DNA of 33,507 bases from Flavobacteriaceae bacterium (GCA_030613745.1 JAUWLK010000002.1:1-33507); one strand, 5' to 3'. Positions 1-10,322 are shown, counted from the stretch's first letter. Translations and numbers: made by a program. Notes: generated by a model from the sequence alone, not told the origin.

Positions 1-289
1 GTTTTAAAGTATCTGCTTTAGGTATTGCAGTAAGACCTGTTACTTGACTCTCTAAAGGCAAGTATGCATCATTTTGCTGTGCCATAATTTCATAAGCAGC
101 AATGTTTGGATAGACAAAAACCCTACTTGCTACAGGGGGTGAAAAAATATCATGAACCATGATTACTCCAACCTTATTTACTGATTTATGAAAGTCGGAA
201 GCTGTTATTACTATGGGTTCTTCTTTTTTACTGCAAGAAACCAAAAGTGTAATTGTCAATAATAATATTAGTTGATTTTTAATCATCAT
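1..289 (-). CDS. N-terminal part of a putative vanadium-dependent haloperoxidase / PAP2-like lipoprotein (runs off the window)
   Basis: Own translation of the minus strand from ATG at 289 (or 286), open to the window edge: MMIKNQLILLLTITLLVSCSKKEEPIVITASDFHKSVNKVGVIMVHDIFSPPVASRVFVYPNIAAYEIMAQQNDAYLPLESQVTGLTAIPKADTLK. Lipobox LVSC; the 'HDIFSPPVASRVFVYPNIAAYE' segment resembles N-termini of Bacteroidota vanadium-haloperoxidase-family proteins (recall, not searched). Absent from the ORF track because no stop lies inside the window. Confidence 0.6.
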   Translation of the reverse strand, partial: MMIKNQLILLLTITLLVSCSKKEEPIVITASDFHKSVNKVGVIMVHDIFSPPVASRVFVYPNIAAYEIMAQQNDAYLPLESQVTGLTAIPKADTLK

Positions 290-294
290 ATAAT

Positions 295-3200
295 TTATTT
301 TTTTAATTCATAAACTTGAGCCATATCATCATTTATAGTAACCAATAAATAAGGTTTGTTATTTAAGCTTATTATATTTAGATGTCTAATAGATTTTTGT
401 GCAAAATCCAATCCTAATTGATATCCTGAAATTATTTCACTTTTATTTTTTATCACAGCTCCTGAAAATGAGTCAAATCTACCATGAAATGGTATTACAC
501 CAAAATAATTTCCTGCAGCTAAAATTTCGGTTTCCCCATCATTATCAAAATCATAATTCAAAAAACAGGTTATGGGTGATATTTGTAATTCCGATTGAAA
601 AGGGACAAAATTAAATTGTCCTTTTTTATTTTCTAAGTATCCTGATTGGAGTTCATGCACTTCCAATAGTTTAGCACTTTGGAGACTATTTTTATCAAAA
701 ACTTCTTCTATAGTTTTTCCGGCATAGCTTTTATAAGTATTGAATTTTTTTCTAAGACTTACTAGTTGTCCAGAAAGTTCATCTAAACCTAAAAGAGGAT
801 AATAGTTGCCATTTTTTTCTATAGTTATTATAGTTTCAGTACTTCCATTTAGATCAAAATCAGCATAATACATTTTCATGGGATATTTATTTGTTGCCTT
901 AAATCTAGTGTTAGTTCCCCAATTTCCTAATAAATAATCAATATCTCCATCATTATCAATATCAAAAGGAATAATACTCCGCCATAGACCATTTAGTTTT
1001 TGATTTAAAAGATCAACTTTAATAAGTAATCCATTTTGATTTTTGAAGAATTCAGGTTGCATCCATTCACCAACAACAATTAAATCTTTAACACCATCGT
1101 TATCAAAATCATCCCAAACTGCATCAGTGATCATTCCGACATTTTGTAGTTCTTCATTCTTTGCTAAAGAGAAACTGCCTTTATCGTTAATCAGGATATA
1201 TGAATTAGGAATTTTTCCAAAATCATTAGAAATAGTATTACCAGCTACAAAAAGATCTAGATCTCCATCATTATCAATATCATTGGTTTTAATTACAGAG
1301 GCGTTTTCAAAATAATCAGGAAGTTTAGTAGCTATGAATGTTGAATCTGTCTGAATATAATAACTGTCTAATAAAGGTTTCATTTTATTGTAAAAATCAG
1401 CCCCGCCAGATCCTAGAAAAAGGTCATTTTTTCCATCATTATTCAAGTCAGCAATTATAGCCGAAACATCTTCTTTGATAGAATCATTAGCTATAGTGAC
1501 AATTCTATTTTCAATATATATGGAATCTTTTTGTATATATATTTTTGAGGCTATGTGTTTAGAACCCCCAAAGAAAATATCCTCTTTGCCATCATTGTCA
1601 ATATCTCCTATTGCTGTTGCCGGTCCTCTGTCAGAAATTTGATATGGTATGAGTTTCTGTCTGTTAAAGTCAATATAATTATCTTCATCATGTTTAAAAT
1701 CAATTCCTAAATTATTTTTAACTCTTTTGAATAATATTTCAGTTTTTGGTTGAAGAGATTTGTATTCAAACGGTTTAGTATTTTCAGGAGAAATAATTAA
1801 TGTTTGATTGACAGCAATATTTTTTAATAATTGATATGTCTTATTTGGCCATATAATCTTAATTGAATCTATCTTCTCCACATTTCCATATCCAAAATGT
1901 ATGATTGGTTCGGATGATGCCTGAAATCCTCTTACAGTATATAATTCTTTATATTGTAGATTTCCATCAACATAACTAAATACTTTGGTACCAATACCAA
2001 AATGATTTGGATTAGGGTAATCAAATTTTATTTTTAAAAAATTTGCTTTGCTATTGGTTTTATTTATATATAAAGCAGCTTCATTATTGAGAATATTTAT
2101 TACTAAATCCAGATCTCCATCATTATCTAAATCGCCTAAGGCAGTAGCACCTGAAACCAATGTGTCATTTACGATCCAGTTTCCTGATTTATTCTCAAAA
2201 AACAAATCACTACCACCTTTAAAGATATAGTTATGAACCTTTCCGGAAGGCATCAGGTCTATCGCTTTTTGATCTACTAATTTAGTATTCATTATCTTTT
2301 TTTGAATTTGCTCACTGGATACGAATTTGATAAAATCTAAATCATTAGGGCGTTTAGGAATTCCATTTGAAATAAATAAATCTTGTTCACCATCCTGATT
2401 ATAATCAGCAAATAAAGGACTCCAACTCCAGTCTGTTGCTGCAATACCACTTAATAAAGCAGTTTCTAAATAATTACCATTTTGCTGATTAATGTACAAC
2501 ATGTTTCTTGTATACTGATAATGATAACCGTAATGTCCGGTACGTAATTTTTGAATTTGAATATCATCATCTCCTTCAGATGATTTTAAGGCCTTTTCAT
2601 CTTCAGGGAGCATATCTAAAGATATAATATCGGGCCAACCATCATGGTTAATATCAGCAACATCATTTCCCATTGAAGCTTGAGATGTATGTCCAAAAAA
2701 TTCTTTTAATCGTTCGCTAAAAGTGCCATCACCATTGTTAATATAATAGTAATCATCTTCATGAAAATCATTGCCAATAAAAATATCTGGATAACCATCT
2801 TGATTAAAATCGGCTATTGATATTCCGAGACCATAACCATTTGCACCACCAAAAATACCGGCTTGCTCACTAACATCAGTAAATTTTTCACCATCGTTTC
2901 GAAGTAATTTGTCTCCTGTTTGAAAATTTCTTTTATTTCTTATATCAGAACGACCAAAAGATTCTTGTGTATGTACAGCATGATTAAGAATGTATATGTC
3001 TAAATCTCCATCAAGGTCATAGTCTAAGAAAGCTATATTTGAACTGAATGTTTCAAAATCTAATCCATATTTAGCAGCACTTTCTGTAAATGTATTATCA
3101 CCATTATTGATATACAATTCGTTGTATCCGCCAAATCCGTTTATACCAATGACAGCACAAACATAAATATCTAAAAGACCATCACCGTTTATATCACCCA

Positions 3201-3543
3201 TTACAGATCCTGTATTCCAAGTACTGTTACCTGAAACACCTGCTGATTCAGTTATATCTTCAAATTTTAAATTGCCTTTATTCAGGTATAATTTGTTTTT
3301 TACCTGATTTCCTGAAAAGAAAATATCTGGAAGATCATCATTATTAATATCGCCAAGGGCAACACCTCCACCATTGTAAAAATACAAATAATCAAGAATA
3401 TTTAGATCGTTTTTTTCAGTAATCGTATTCTTAAAATCAATGCCAGTAGATTTTGAGGAAGGGTTTTTAAACAATTCTCCTTCTTTGGATATGCAACCAA
3501 GCAATACAAATGTTAAACTTATTAGTGCTAAATATTTATTCAT
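295..3543 (-). CDS. FG-GAP/VCBS repeat and ASPIC/UnbV domain lipoprotein (paralog 3 of the tandem)
   Basis: ORF track 295..3603; start trimmed to M21 (ATG 3543-3541) giving MNKYLALISLTFVLLGC lipobox. Many DxNxDGxxD repeats; ASPIC/UnbV-like 'IDSIKIIWPNKTYQLLKNIAVNQTL'. Confidence 0.9.
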   Translation of the reverse strand: MNKYLALISLTFVLLGCISKEGELFKNPSSKSTGIDFKNTITEKNDLNILDYLYFYNGGGVALGDINNDDLPDIFFSGNQVKNKLYLNKGNLKFEDITESAGVSGNSTWNTGSVMGDINGDGLLDIYVCAVIGINGFGGYNELYINNGDNTFTESAAKYGLDFETFSSNIAFLDYDLDGDLDIYILNHAVHTQESFGRSDIRNKRNFQTGDKLLRNDGEKFTDVSEQAGIFGGANGYGLGISIADFNQDGYPDIFIGNDFHEDDYYYINNGDGTFSERLKEFFGHTSQASMGNDVADINHDGWPDIISLDMLPEDEKALKSSEGDDDIQIQKLRTGHYGYHYQYTRNMLYINQQNGNYLETALLSGIAATDWSWSPLFADYNQDGEQDLFISNGIPKRPNDLDFIKFVSSEQIQKKIMNTKLVDQKAIDLMPSGKVHNYIFKGGSDLFFENKSGNWIVNDTLVSGATALGDLDNDGDLDLVINILNNEAALYINKTNSKANFLKIKFDYPNPNHFGIGTKVFSYVDGNLQYKELYTVRGFQASSEPIIHFGYGNVEKIDSIKIIWPNKTYQLLKNIAVNQTLIISPENTKPFEYKSLQPKTEILFKRVKNNLGIDFKHDEDNYIDFNRQKLIPYQISDRGPATAIGDIDNDGKEDIFFGGSKHIASKIYIQKDSIYIENRIVTIANDSIKEDVSAIIADLNNDGKNDLFLGSGGADFYNKMKPLLDSYYIQTDSTFIATKLPDYFENASVIKTNDIDNDGDLDLFVAGNTISNDFGKIPNSYILINDKGSFSLAKNEELQNVGMITDAVWDDFDNDGVKDLIVVGEWMQPEFFKNQNGLLIKVDLLNQKLNGLWRSIIPFDIDNDGDIDYLLGNWGTNTRFKATNKYPMKMYYADFDLNGSTETIITIEKNGNYYPLLGLDELSGQLVSLRKKFNTYKSYAGKTIEEVFDKNSLQSAKLLEVHELQSGYLENKKGQFNFVPFQSELQISPITCFLNYDFDNDGETEILAAGNYFGVIPFHGRFDSFSGAVIKNKSEIISGYQLGLDFAQKSIRHLNIISLNNKPYLLVTINDDMAQVYELKK

Positions 3544-6500
3544 TGATCGAGAAAATTTTAGGTTTTTCATCATTGATAGCAAAAAGGAAAAATACTTTAC
3601 CATTTTTATCTTTAAATTGCTTTATATGTTTTACTTCACTTTTAATAAAAATTCCACTTTTGTCATAGTTTTGCCATGTGAATTCAAGATTACCATCATT
3701 TAATAAAACATCTCCGTAGTCTGCATCTAGCCGAGAGAATTGAGGTTTAAACTCAAAATTATTACCGGCCATGATAAGATCTAAATTCCCATCTTTATCA
3801 ATGTCAGTACATACAATGCCATTAATACATGAAAATTGTACTCGGGTTGGTAGTTTTTTAATAGTAAACTTACCATTGCCTTCATTAATAGCGATTATAG
3901 TTTCTGAAATGTTCATTTTTTTCATAATGGTATTTTGAAATATTTCTTCTGAAAATAATTCACTTACAGTTTTATGAGCATATTCAGAAGCTTTTAAGTT
4001 TTGTTTTTTTAGAAATGAGATTTGATTAGTAAGTTCTTTCTTCATATGAATAGGGTAATCCTTCCCATCAATATTTCGAGTCATAATTTGCTCAATAGTA
4101 CCATTATTATCAAAATCATTTATCCACATTTTCATTGGATTTTCTTGAGAAGCTCTATAAAGCGTGTTATTACCCTGGTTGCCAAAAATAAAATCCATAT
4201 CTCCATCATTATCAAGGTCTGCAGTCCCAATAGCATTCCATATTCCATAATAATCATCTAATGTAGAAGTTAGCTTAACAAGTCTTCGTCCATTATTTTT
4301 ATAAATTTTTGGAGTATCCCATTCTGAAACAGTAATAAGATCTTTTTTGTTATCATTATTTACATCTATCCAAATAGCATCGGTAATCATACCTGCATCT
4401 TTAAGATCGTATGCTATTCGTTCTGTTGCATTATTAAAAGTTCCATCTCCATTATTTTCTAAAAACAAGTGGTTTGGATTCACTCCATAATTACTTACAA
4501 TACTTCTTGATCCAATAAACACGTCTATATCTCCATCGTTATCAAAATCATGTGGACTAATTACAGCTGTGTTTTTATTTACAGTTGGTATAAAGGTTTC
4601 TGATTTAGAAAAATAACCCTTACCATTATTTAGATATAATCTGGTTTTATAAGTATTTTCCTCGCCGATTTGATTTCCTCCAGAACCTACCATTAGATCC
4701 AAATCTCCATCACCATCAACATCAAAAAATGCTGCAGCAGTGTCTTCAAAGTCCTCATCTGAAACAAATACCTGTTGCGTATTTATTTTTAATTTACCTT
4801 TTCCTTTATGTAGATAGATTATTCCTGATTGACCTTTGGCTCCTCCAATAAAGACATCTTCATTTCCATCATTATTTATATCGCCTATAGCCAAGGCAGG
4901 ACCTTCTTGTGAAAGCATTTTTGTAATAAGACCTTCATGATTAAAATCTGAATACATATTTTCTTCATGTGCCACTAATTTATTATTAGTTATTTCAGTT
5001 AGAAGGGTTTTAATTTTTCCTTTTTTAAAAGGAATGAAAACTTCTGAAGCTTCTGATTGTTTTAAAGTTAAAACCTGATTTGCTTGAATATTTGTTAATT
5101 TTTGTGTTTTATCGTCAGGCCAAATTACACGGAGGGAGTCAATACTTTCCGAAGTACCTAACCCGATGGTCATGACATAATCTACAGATGATTGAAACCC
5201 TCTGGATGACACTAGTTCCTGAATTACAATATTATCGTCATAATAAAGTTTTATTGAGGTTCCTATTGCAAATTTATTACTTTGTTTGCCTATGAAGTTC
5301 AATTTTATATAGTTATTATCGGTCAGAGTTTCGGCATTATTTCTATAAATAAAAGCTTCCATATTTACATTGTTGATTACCAAATCGAGATCTCCATCAT
5401 TATCTAAGTCGCCATAAGCAGCTCCATTTGACATACTCGGAATTTCAAAGCCCCATTCTTTATTAGCATTGTTAAAAGTAAGATCACGATTGTTTTTGTA
5501 AGCATAATTTGGCTGAGGTTTAACAGGCATTCTATTAATTATGGAGTCAATAGCTTCCTTTTTACCCGTTAATGCCATGTTTTGAATGATTTCATTAGCA
5601 AAATAATCCACAAAATCAATATCAGTTAGATCATGGTTGATCCCATTTGTGACAAAAATATCTCTAAAACCGTCATTATCCATATCAAAGATTAGACCTG
5701 CCCAACTCCAATCTGTTGAAGAAATTCCACTAAAGCAGGCAATTTCCGAAAAAGTATTATTACCATTATTTAACTGGAGAGTGTTTTGTATGTATTGCTG
5801 ATAAAAATCTTTGCTTTGTTTCAATTTATATATATTATAACCTTCAAACTCCATTACTGATTTAACACGTTGATCACCTTCGGGTAACATATCGGTAATA
5901 AAAATATCTATTAAACCATCATTATTAATATCTCCCATATCTATTCCCATAGCAGAAAGTGATAGATGTGATGTCCAATTTTTAACTTCTTCTGTAAATG
6001 TACCATCGTGATTATTTATATATAAATAATCACGTTCATAAAAATCATTAGAAACATATATATCAGGATATAGATCCCCATTAATATCACTTATCATCAC
6101 TCCTAAACCAAACCCTATAAGGCTTCCATAAATACCTGCTTCTTCACTTACATCAGTAAATCTACCTCCATCATTTCGTAAAAGCATATCTCCAACTCCT
6201 CTAAAAATACCAGGCACACCTTCCCAATCCTGTGCTCTGACTTCTCTTTGCTTGGCATAAGCTAAACTAGTAACAGGAATATTACTATTGTTAAGAATAT
6301 AGGCATCCAAATCACCATCTTTATCATAATCGAAAAAGGTTGCATGTGTTGTAAAGCCGGTTTTAGCTAAATTATATTGTTCGGCTTTTTCAGTAAAAGT
6401 AAGATCTCCGTTATTAATATATAAATCATTATCATGATTATTACCTTCCAAATTTCCTGCATTACTTACATAAATATCCAGTAAACCATCCTGATTTATA

Positions 6501-6895
6501 TCAACCATAGTTACACCTGTTGACCAAGGTTTATTACCTGAAACACCTGCAGACTCAGAAATATCTTCAAACGTAAGATTACCTTTATTTAAGTATAGCT
6601 TATTGGGTCTCATATTAGCTGTCATATAAATATCTGGAAGCCCATCATTATTAATATCACCAATAGCAACACCACCACCATTATAAAAGTTTCTGTATTT
6701 AAATATGTTGAATTTTTTTTGGTTTACAACTTCGTTAATAAAATCTACACCAGTCTCTTCTGAACTAAGTAGAGTAAACAATGTCGCAATATTATCTTTT
6801 GATTTTAGTTCTCCTTCTTTTTTTGATTCACAAGAAAAAAATAATATTGTGCTTATCAAAATTATTACCAAGTTTTTAAATAGTTTAAATTTCAT
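3536..6895 (-). CDS. FG-GAP/VCBS repeat and ASPIC/UnbV domain lipoprotein (paralog 2)
   Basis: MKFKLFKNLVIILISTILFFSC lipobox; repeated DINNDGxxD motifs; 'IDSLRVIWPDDKTQKLTNIQANQVLTL'. Stop overlaps the next start by 8 bp. Confidence 0.92.
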   Translation of the reverse strand: MKFKLFKNLVIILISTILFFSCESKKEGELKSKDNIATLFTLLSSEETGVDFINEVVNQKKFNIFKYRNFYNGGGVAIGDINNDGLPDIYMTANMRPNKLYLNKGNLTFEDISESAGVSGNKPWSTGVTMVDINQDGLLDIYVSNAGNLEGNNHDNDLYINNGDLTFTEKAEQYNLAKTGFTTHATFFDYDKDGDLDAYILNNSNIPVTSLAYAKQREVRAQDWEGVPGIFRGVGDMLLRNDGGRFTDVSEEAGIYGSLIGFGLGVMISDINGDLYPDIYVSNDFYERDYLYINNHDGTFTEEVKNWTSHLSLSAMGIDMGDINNDGLIDIFITDMLPEGDQRVKSVMEFEGYNIYKLKQSKDFYQQYIQNTLQLNNGNNTFSEIACFSGISSTDWSWAGLIFDMDNDGFRDIFVTNGINHDLTDIDFVDYFANEIIQNMALTGKKEAIDSIINRMPVKPQPNYAYKNNRDLTFNNANKEWGFEIPSMSNGAAYGDLDNDGDLDLVINNVNMEAFIYRNNAETLTDNNYIKLNFIGKQSNKFAIGTSIKLYYDDNIVIQELVSSRGFQSSVDYVMTIGLGTSESIDSLRVIWPDDKTQKLTNIQANQVLTLKQSEASEVFIPFKKGKIKTLLTEITNNKLVAHEENMYSDFNHEGLITKMLSQEGPALAIGDINNDGNEDVFIGGAKGQSGIIYLHKGKGKLKINTQQVFVSDEDFEDTAAAFFDVDGDGDLDLMVGSGGNQIGEENTYKTRLYLNNGKGYFSKSETFIPTVNKNTAVISPHDFDNDGDIDVFIGSRSIVSNYGVNPNHLFLENNGDGTFNNATERIAYDLKDAGMITDAIWIDVNNDNKKDLITVSEWDTPKIYKNNGRRLVKLTSTLDDYYGIWNAIGTADLDNDGDMDFIFGNQGNNTLYRASQENPMKMWINDFDNNGTIEQIMTRNIDGKDYPIHMKKELTNQISFLKKQNLKASEYAHKTVSELFSEEIFQNTIMKKMNISETIIAINEGNGKFTIKKLPTRVQFSCINGIVCTDIDKDGNLDLIMAGNNFEFKPQFSRLDADYGDVLLNDGNLEFTWQNYDKSGIFIKSEVKHIKQFKDKNGKVFFLFAINDEKPKIFSINE

Positions 6896-6897
6896 TT

Positions 6898-9800
6898 TTA
6901 GTTCTTCTTCTTTTTTATAAAAATAGGAGTATTGTTATTTATAGTAATAATTAAGTACTCAATTTCGTTTATTTTTATTTTTTTAATATCTCTAGCTTGA
7001 CCTGAAATATCAAAAGATGGATTTGGTTTTACTTTAAAAAATCCTTTTTGGTCATTGAGTAGTAATGTACCATGAAAAGCATCTAATCTACCCAATTGTG
7101 TACTAATATCATAATCATTTCCAGCAATTAATATATCTTTAAAACCATCTCTATTAAAATCATCCAAATACAAAGTTCTAATAGAAGATACCTGTGTTAA
7201 AAAAGGTAATTTTATTTTATTAAATTTATTTTCCCCTGTATTTTCAAAATAACAACTTGCCAACTCAAATACTTGTTTTTTATAAGCATCATTTAATTTA
7301 TCACTAGCAAACAAGTTTGAGAAATCAGACCGAGCAAAATCAGTATAAGAAAGGAATTTTTTATTGAGCATTGGTATCTGTTTGGTCAGATTATCTTTTG
7401 AAGAGAAAACAGTCTCTTTCGTTTGAGTATAGTAAGAAACTATTGCTTCATCTTTGCCATTATTATCAAAATCATTAATGTATAATTGTAAAGGTTCATG
7501 TTTTGAAGCGTTTAAACGAGTGTTTAAGCCCCAATTACCAACAACAAAATCAATATCACCATCCTTATCAAAATCATCTGCTTTTATTTTGTTCCACCAG
7601 CCATTAGTATACTTCAGGTTATTTTTAGATTGTAATTTAAATTGATTTTTATGATTAATAAAAATGGAAATTGGCATCCAGTGCCCTATTGCAATTATGT
7701 CAAGAAGTTTATCACCGTTTAAGTCTATTATAGCCAAGTCTTCTATTAAACCAATATTGGATAAATCTTTAGCAATAATTGTACTTACGTCTTTGAAATT
7801 TCCATGTCCATCATTTTCAAAAATATAATTCTTTGCTGATCTCCCAAAATTTTGTGGAAGTGCATTTGATCCTATTATAATATCTTGATCACCATCAAGA
7901 TCAAAATCAAATGCTTTAACTACTGATGCATTTATTTCAATTTTTTTAAATGCATTACTTAACTTAAAGTTTCCATTCTCATTGAGGTACAGTCTTGGCA
8001 CTAATGCTGTTCCTGATTTAAATTCATTTCCACCAGAGACAACCAAAAGATCTTGATCTCCATCATTATCAGCATCAAAAAAAAGATTATCAGTATCTTC
8101 ATTAATACTGTTTTTTTCAAAAGATTCCTGTAAAGAAATTGAAAATACCCCTTTTTTATTCTGAATATACAGTGTTCCAGGTTGTTTTTTAGCTCCACCA
8201 ATAAAAATATCATCTAAACCATCTGTATTAATATCACCAACTGATATTTTTGGACCTTCAAATCCTTTTGTATAAGGGATTAAAGGTTCCCGGTTAAACT
8301 CATAAGATGGTAGTTCCTGATGTTTAAGTTTTATGGGAGAATCAACATTAGTTAAAAAACTATCATTTTGAGAATTAAAGGAATAAAAGTCACCTGAAGC
8401 CTCATTATATTTTAACGCTATTGATATATTGGATTTGATTTTTTTTAAAGTTTGAAACTTTCCACCTGGCCAAATTACAGTAAGTGAATCAGCAAAGTCA
8501 TATTTCCCAATACCAATATTTAATTCTGGTGAAATTGCTGATAAATAACCTCGTGATAAAAAATTTTCATTTGTAATAGTCAATGAATCTAAATAAACAA
8601 TAACTTTAGATCCAATTCCAAATTTATTTTTAAAAGGACCTTTAAATTTAATTTTTAAATAATTGTTTTTAATTTTTATATCAGATTTGTTTTCTAAAAT
8701 AAATGCTTTGTCGTTTACATTATTAACAACAATATCTAAATCACCATCATTATCAAGATCTGCATATATTACACCATTACTAAATGAAGGAATCTTTTCA
8801 AACCAATTATCAGTATAATTTGAAAAAGTTAAATCTGCATTATTTTTAAAAAAATAATTTGAAAGTTTTTTTTCTGGAATTTCATTTGTAAAAGCCATAT
8901 CTTCATAACTCATTCCTTTATTGATACGTTTTTGAATTTTTTCATTGACAATAAAGTTTATAAAGTCCATATCATTGGTGGCGCCTTTTATTCCATTAGA
9001 AATAAAAATATCTTTATAACCATCATTATCAAGATCAACAATGAGTGGCCCCCAAGACCAATCGGTTGCAACTATACCCGAAGCAAATGCAATTTCGCTG
9101 TATTTTGTATTGCCTAGATTTAAATGCAATGTGTTTTGTGTAAATTGAGCTTGATAACCTTTTTTTAAATATTGACCATAAATTTGATTATCATATTCTG
9201 AACCTGATTTTTTATATGTTTCTATATTTTCTGGAAGCATATCTAAAGAAACAATATCAGTAAGTCCGTCATTATTTATATCAGCGATATCATTTCCCAT
9301 TGAAGCCTGTGAGGTATGCCCTAAATTTGTTATATCTTTTGAAATGATCTCTTCAAAAGTTCCGTTTTTTTGATTGATGTACAAATAATCATTTTCAAAA
9401 AAATCATTTCCAATATATATATCAGGGTAACCATCATTATTTAGGTCACTAATAGATAAACCTAAGCCATAACCTATTTTTCCTTGAAAAATTCCTGCTT
9501 CTTGAGATATTTCTATATACTTACCATTATCATTTTTAAACAATTTATCACCGGAAAAGCTATCAATCTCGTTTCTTTGACTTCCTTTACCATAAGTTCT
9601 GTTTGGATAAACGGAATGATTCATTAAGAACATATCCAAATCTCCGTCTAAATCGAAATCAAAAAAAGAAGATTGTGTAGCAAAACTTAAAATATCTAGA
9701 TTGTAAGCTTTTGCATTTTCTTTAAATGTAGGATTACCATCACTTGATAATCCTTGATTGATATAAAGTAAGTTTTTACCTTTAATATTTTTAAAATCAC

Positions 9801-10191
9801 CTACTTTGCAAATATAGATATCAAGTAAGTTATCATGGTTAATATCAACAAGTGTAACTCCGTTAGTCCATTCTTCAGAATTATTTATACCTGCTTTTAA
9901 AGATATATCTTCAAACTGTAAATTACCTTTATTTAAATATAGCTTATCATGAACTTGATTGCCGGTAAAATACAAGTCAATTAATCCATCATTATTAAAA
10001 TCTCCTGCAGCAATTCCTGCACCATTATAATAATAAAGGTAAGAAAGTATGTTTAAAGAAGGAGTTGGTGATAATTTGTTGTTGAATTGAATTCCTGTAT
10101 TATTTTTTAATACGAATAATTTTTTTTTATCATTACAAGAATTAAATAAAAATATAATAAATAAAAAATATAATACTTGAGATGGTTTCAT
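6898..10191 (-). CDS. FG-GAP/VCBS repeat and ASPIC/UnbV domain lipoprotein (paralog 1, first of the operon)
   Basis: Start trimmed to M7 (MKPSQVLYFLFIIFLFNSC lipobox). DxNxDG repeats; 'ADSLTVIWPGGKFQTLKKIKSN'. Only 2 bp separate it from the next gene. Confidence 0.9.
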   Translation of the reverse strand: MKPSQVLYFLFIIFLFNSCNDKKKLFVLKNNTGIQFNNKLSPTPSLNILSYLYYYNGAGIAAGDFNNDGLIDLYFTGNQVHDKLYLNKGNLQFEDISLKAGINNSEEWTNGVTLVDINHDNLLDIYICKVGDFKNIKGKNLLYINQGLSSDGNPTFKENAKAYNLDILSFATQSSFFDFDLDGDLDMFLMNHSVYPNRTYGKGSQRNEIDSFSGDKLFKNDNGKYIEISQEAGIFQGKIGYGLGLSISDLNNDGYPDIYIGNDFFENDYLYINQKNGTFEEIISKDITNLGHTSQASMGNDIADINNDGLTDIVSLDMLPENIETYKKSGSEYDNQIYGQYLKKGYQAQFTQNTLHLNLGNTKYSEIAFASGIVATDWSWGPLIVDLDNDGYKDIFISNGIKGATNDMDFINFIVNEKIQKRINKGMSYEDMAFTNEIPEKKLSNYFFKNNADLTFSNYTDNWFEKIPSFSNGVIYADLDNDGDLDIVVNNVNDKAFILENKSDIKIKNNYLKIKFKGPFKNKFGIGSKVIVYLDSLTITNENFLSRGYLSAISPELNIGIGKYDFADSLTVIWPGGKFQTLKKIKSNISIALKYNEASGDFYSFNSQNDSFLTNVDSPIKLKHQELPSYEFNREPLIPYTKGFEGPKISVGDINTDGLDDIFIGGAKKQPGTLYIQNKKGVFSISLQESFEKNSINEDTDNLFFDADNDGDQDLLVVSGGNEFKSGTALVPRLYLNENGNFKLSNAFKKIEINASVVKAFDFDLDGDQDIIIGSNALPQNFGRSAKNYIFENDGHGNFKDVSTIIAKDLSNIGLIEDLAIIDLNGDKLLDIIAIGHWMPISIFINHKNQFKLQSKNNLKYTNGWWNKIKADDFDKDGDIDFVVGNWGLNTRLNASKHEPLQLYINDFDNNGKDEAIVSYYTQTKETVFSSKDNLTKQIPMLNKKFLSYTDFARSDFSNLFASDKLNDAYKKQVFELASCYFENTGENKFNKIKLPFLTQVSSIRTLYLDDFNRDGFKDILIAGNDYDISTQLGRLDAFHGTLLLNDQKGFFKVKPNPSFDISGQARDIKKIKINEIEYLIITINNNTPIFIKKKKN

Positions 10192-10290
10192 TATATTAAA
10201 AAATACCAATTATTAAAGATAAGTTTAACACAGTGTTTTCAATTTATAAAACTAATTTAAATATTTAGGAATACCTTCTGGTTTTTCATA

Positions 10291-10322
10291 AAAAAAGCTA
10301 ACTTTAAAAGCTAGCTTTTTTT
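10291..10322. terminator. Terminator-like hairpin with flanking A/T tracts, potentially functional on both strands
   Basis: AAAAAAGCTA (10291-10300) pairs exactly with TAGCTTTTTT (10312-10321); T-run to 10322. Lies in the divergent intergenic region rather than after a gene. Confidence 0.5.

Noticed and set aside
399-2230. Plus-strand ORFs 399..614, 1043..1315 and 2048..2230
   Set aside because: Antisense to long VCBS genes; low-complexity 'SPSLSKSS' peptides are mirror translations of the DNDGD repeats; no plausible domains.
3440-3703. Plus-strand ORF 3440..3703
   Set aside because: Antisense across the junction of two well-supported minus-strand genes; no recognisable protein features.
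4022-9117. ORFs 4022..4261 (+), 6705..6920 (+), 7454..7645 (+), 8001..8213 (-), 8932..9117 (+)
   Set aside because: Antisense or out-of-frame within VCBS genes; compositionally driven by AT-rich sequence.
295-10191. Many near-identical short motifs such as 'tctccatcattatcaaaatc' that look like a dispersed or CRISPR-like repeat array
   Set aside because: They are codons of the DxNxDGD/DNDGDLD calcium-binding-like repeats of the FG-GAP/VCBS genes, with irregular spacing and all in one reading frame.
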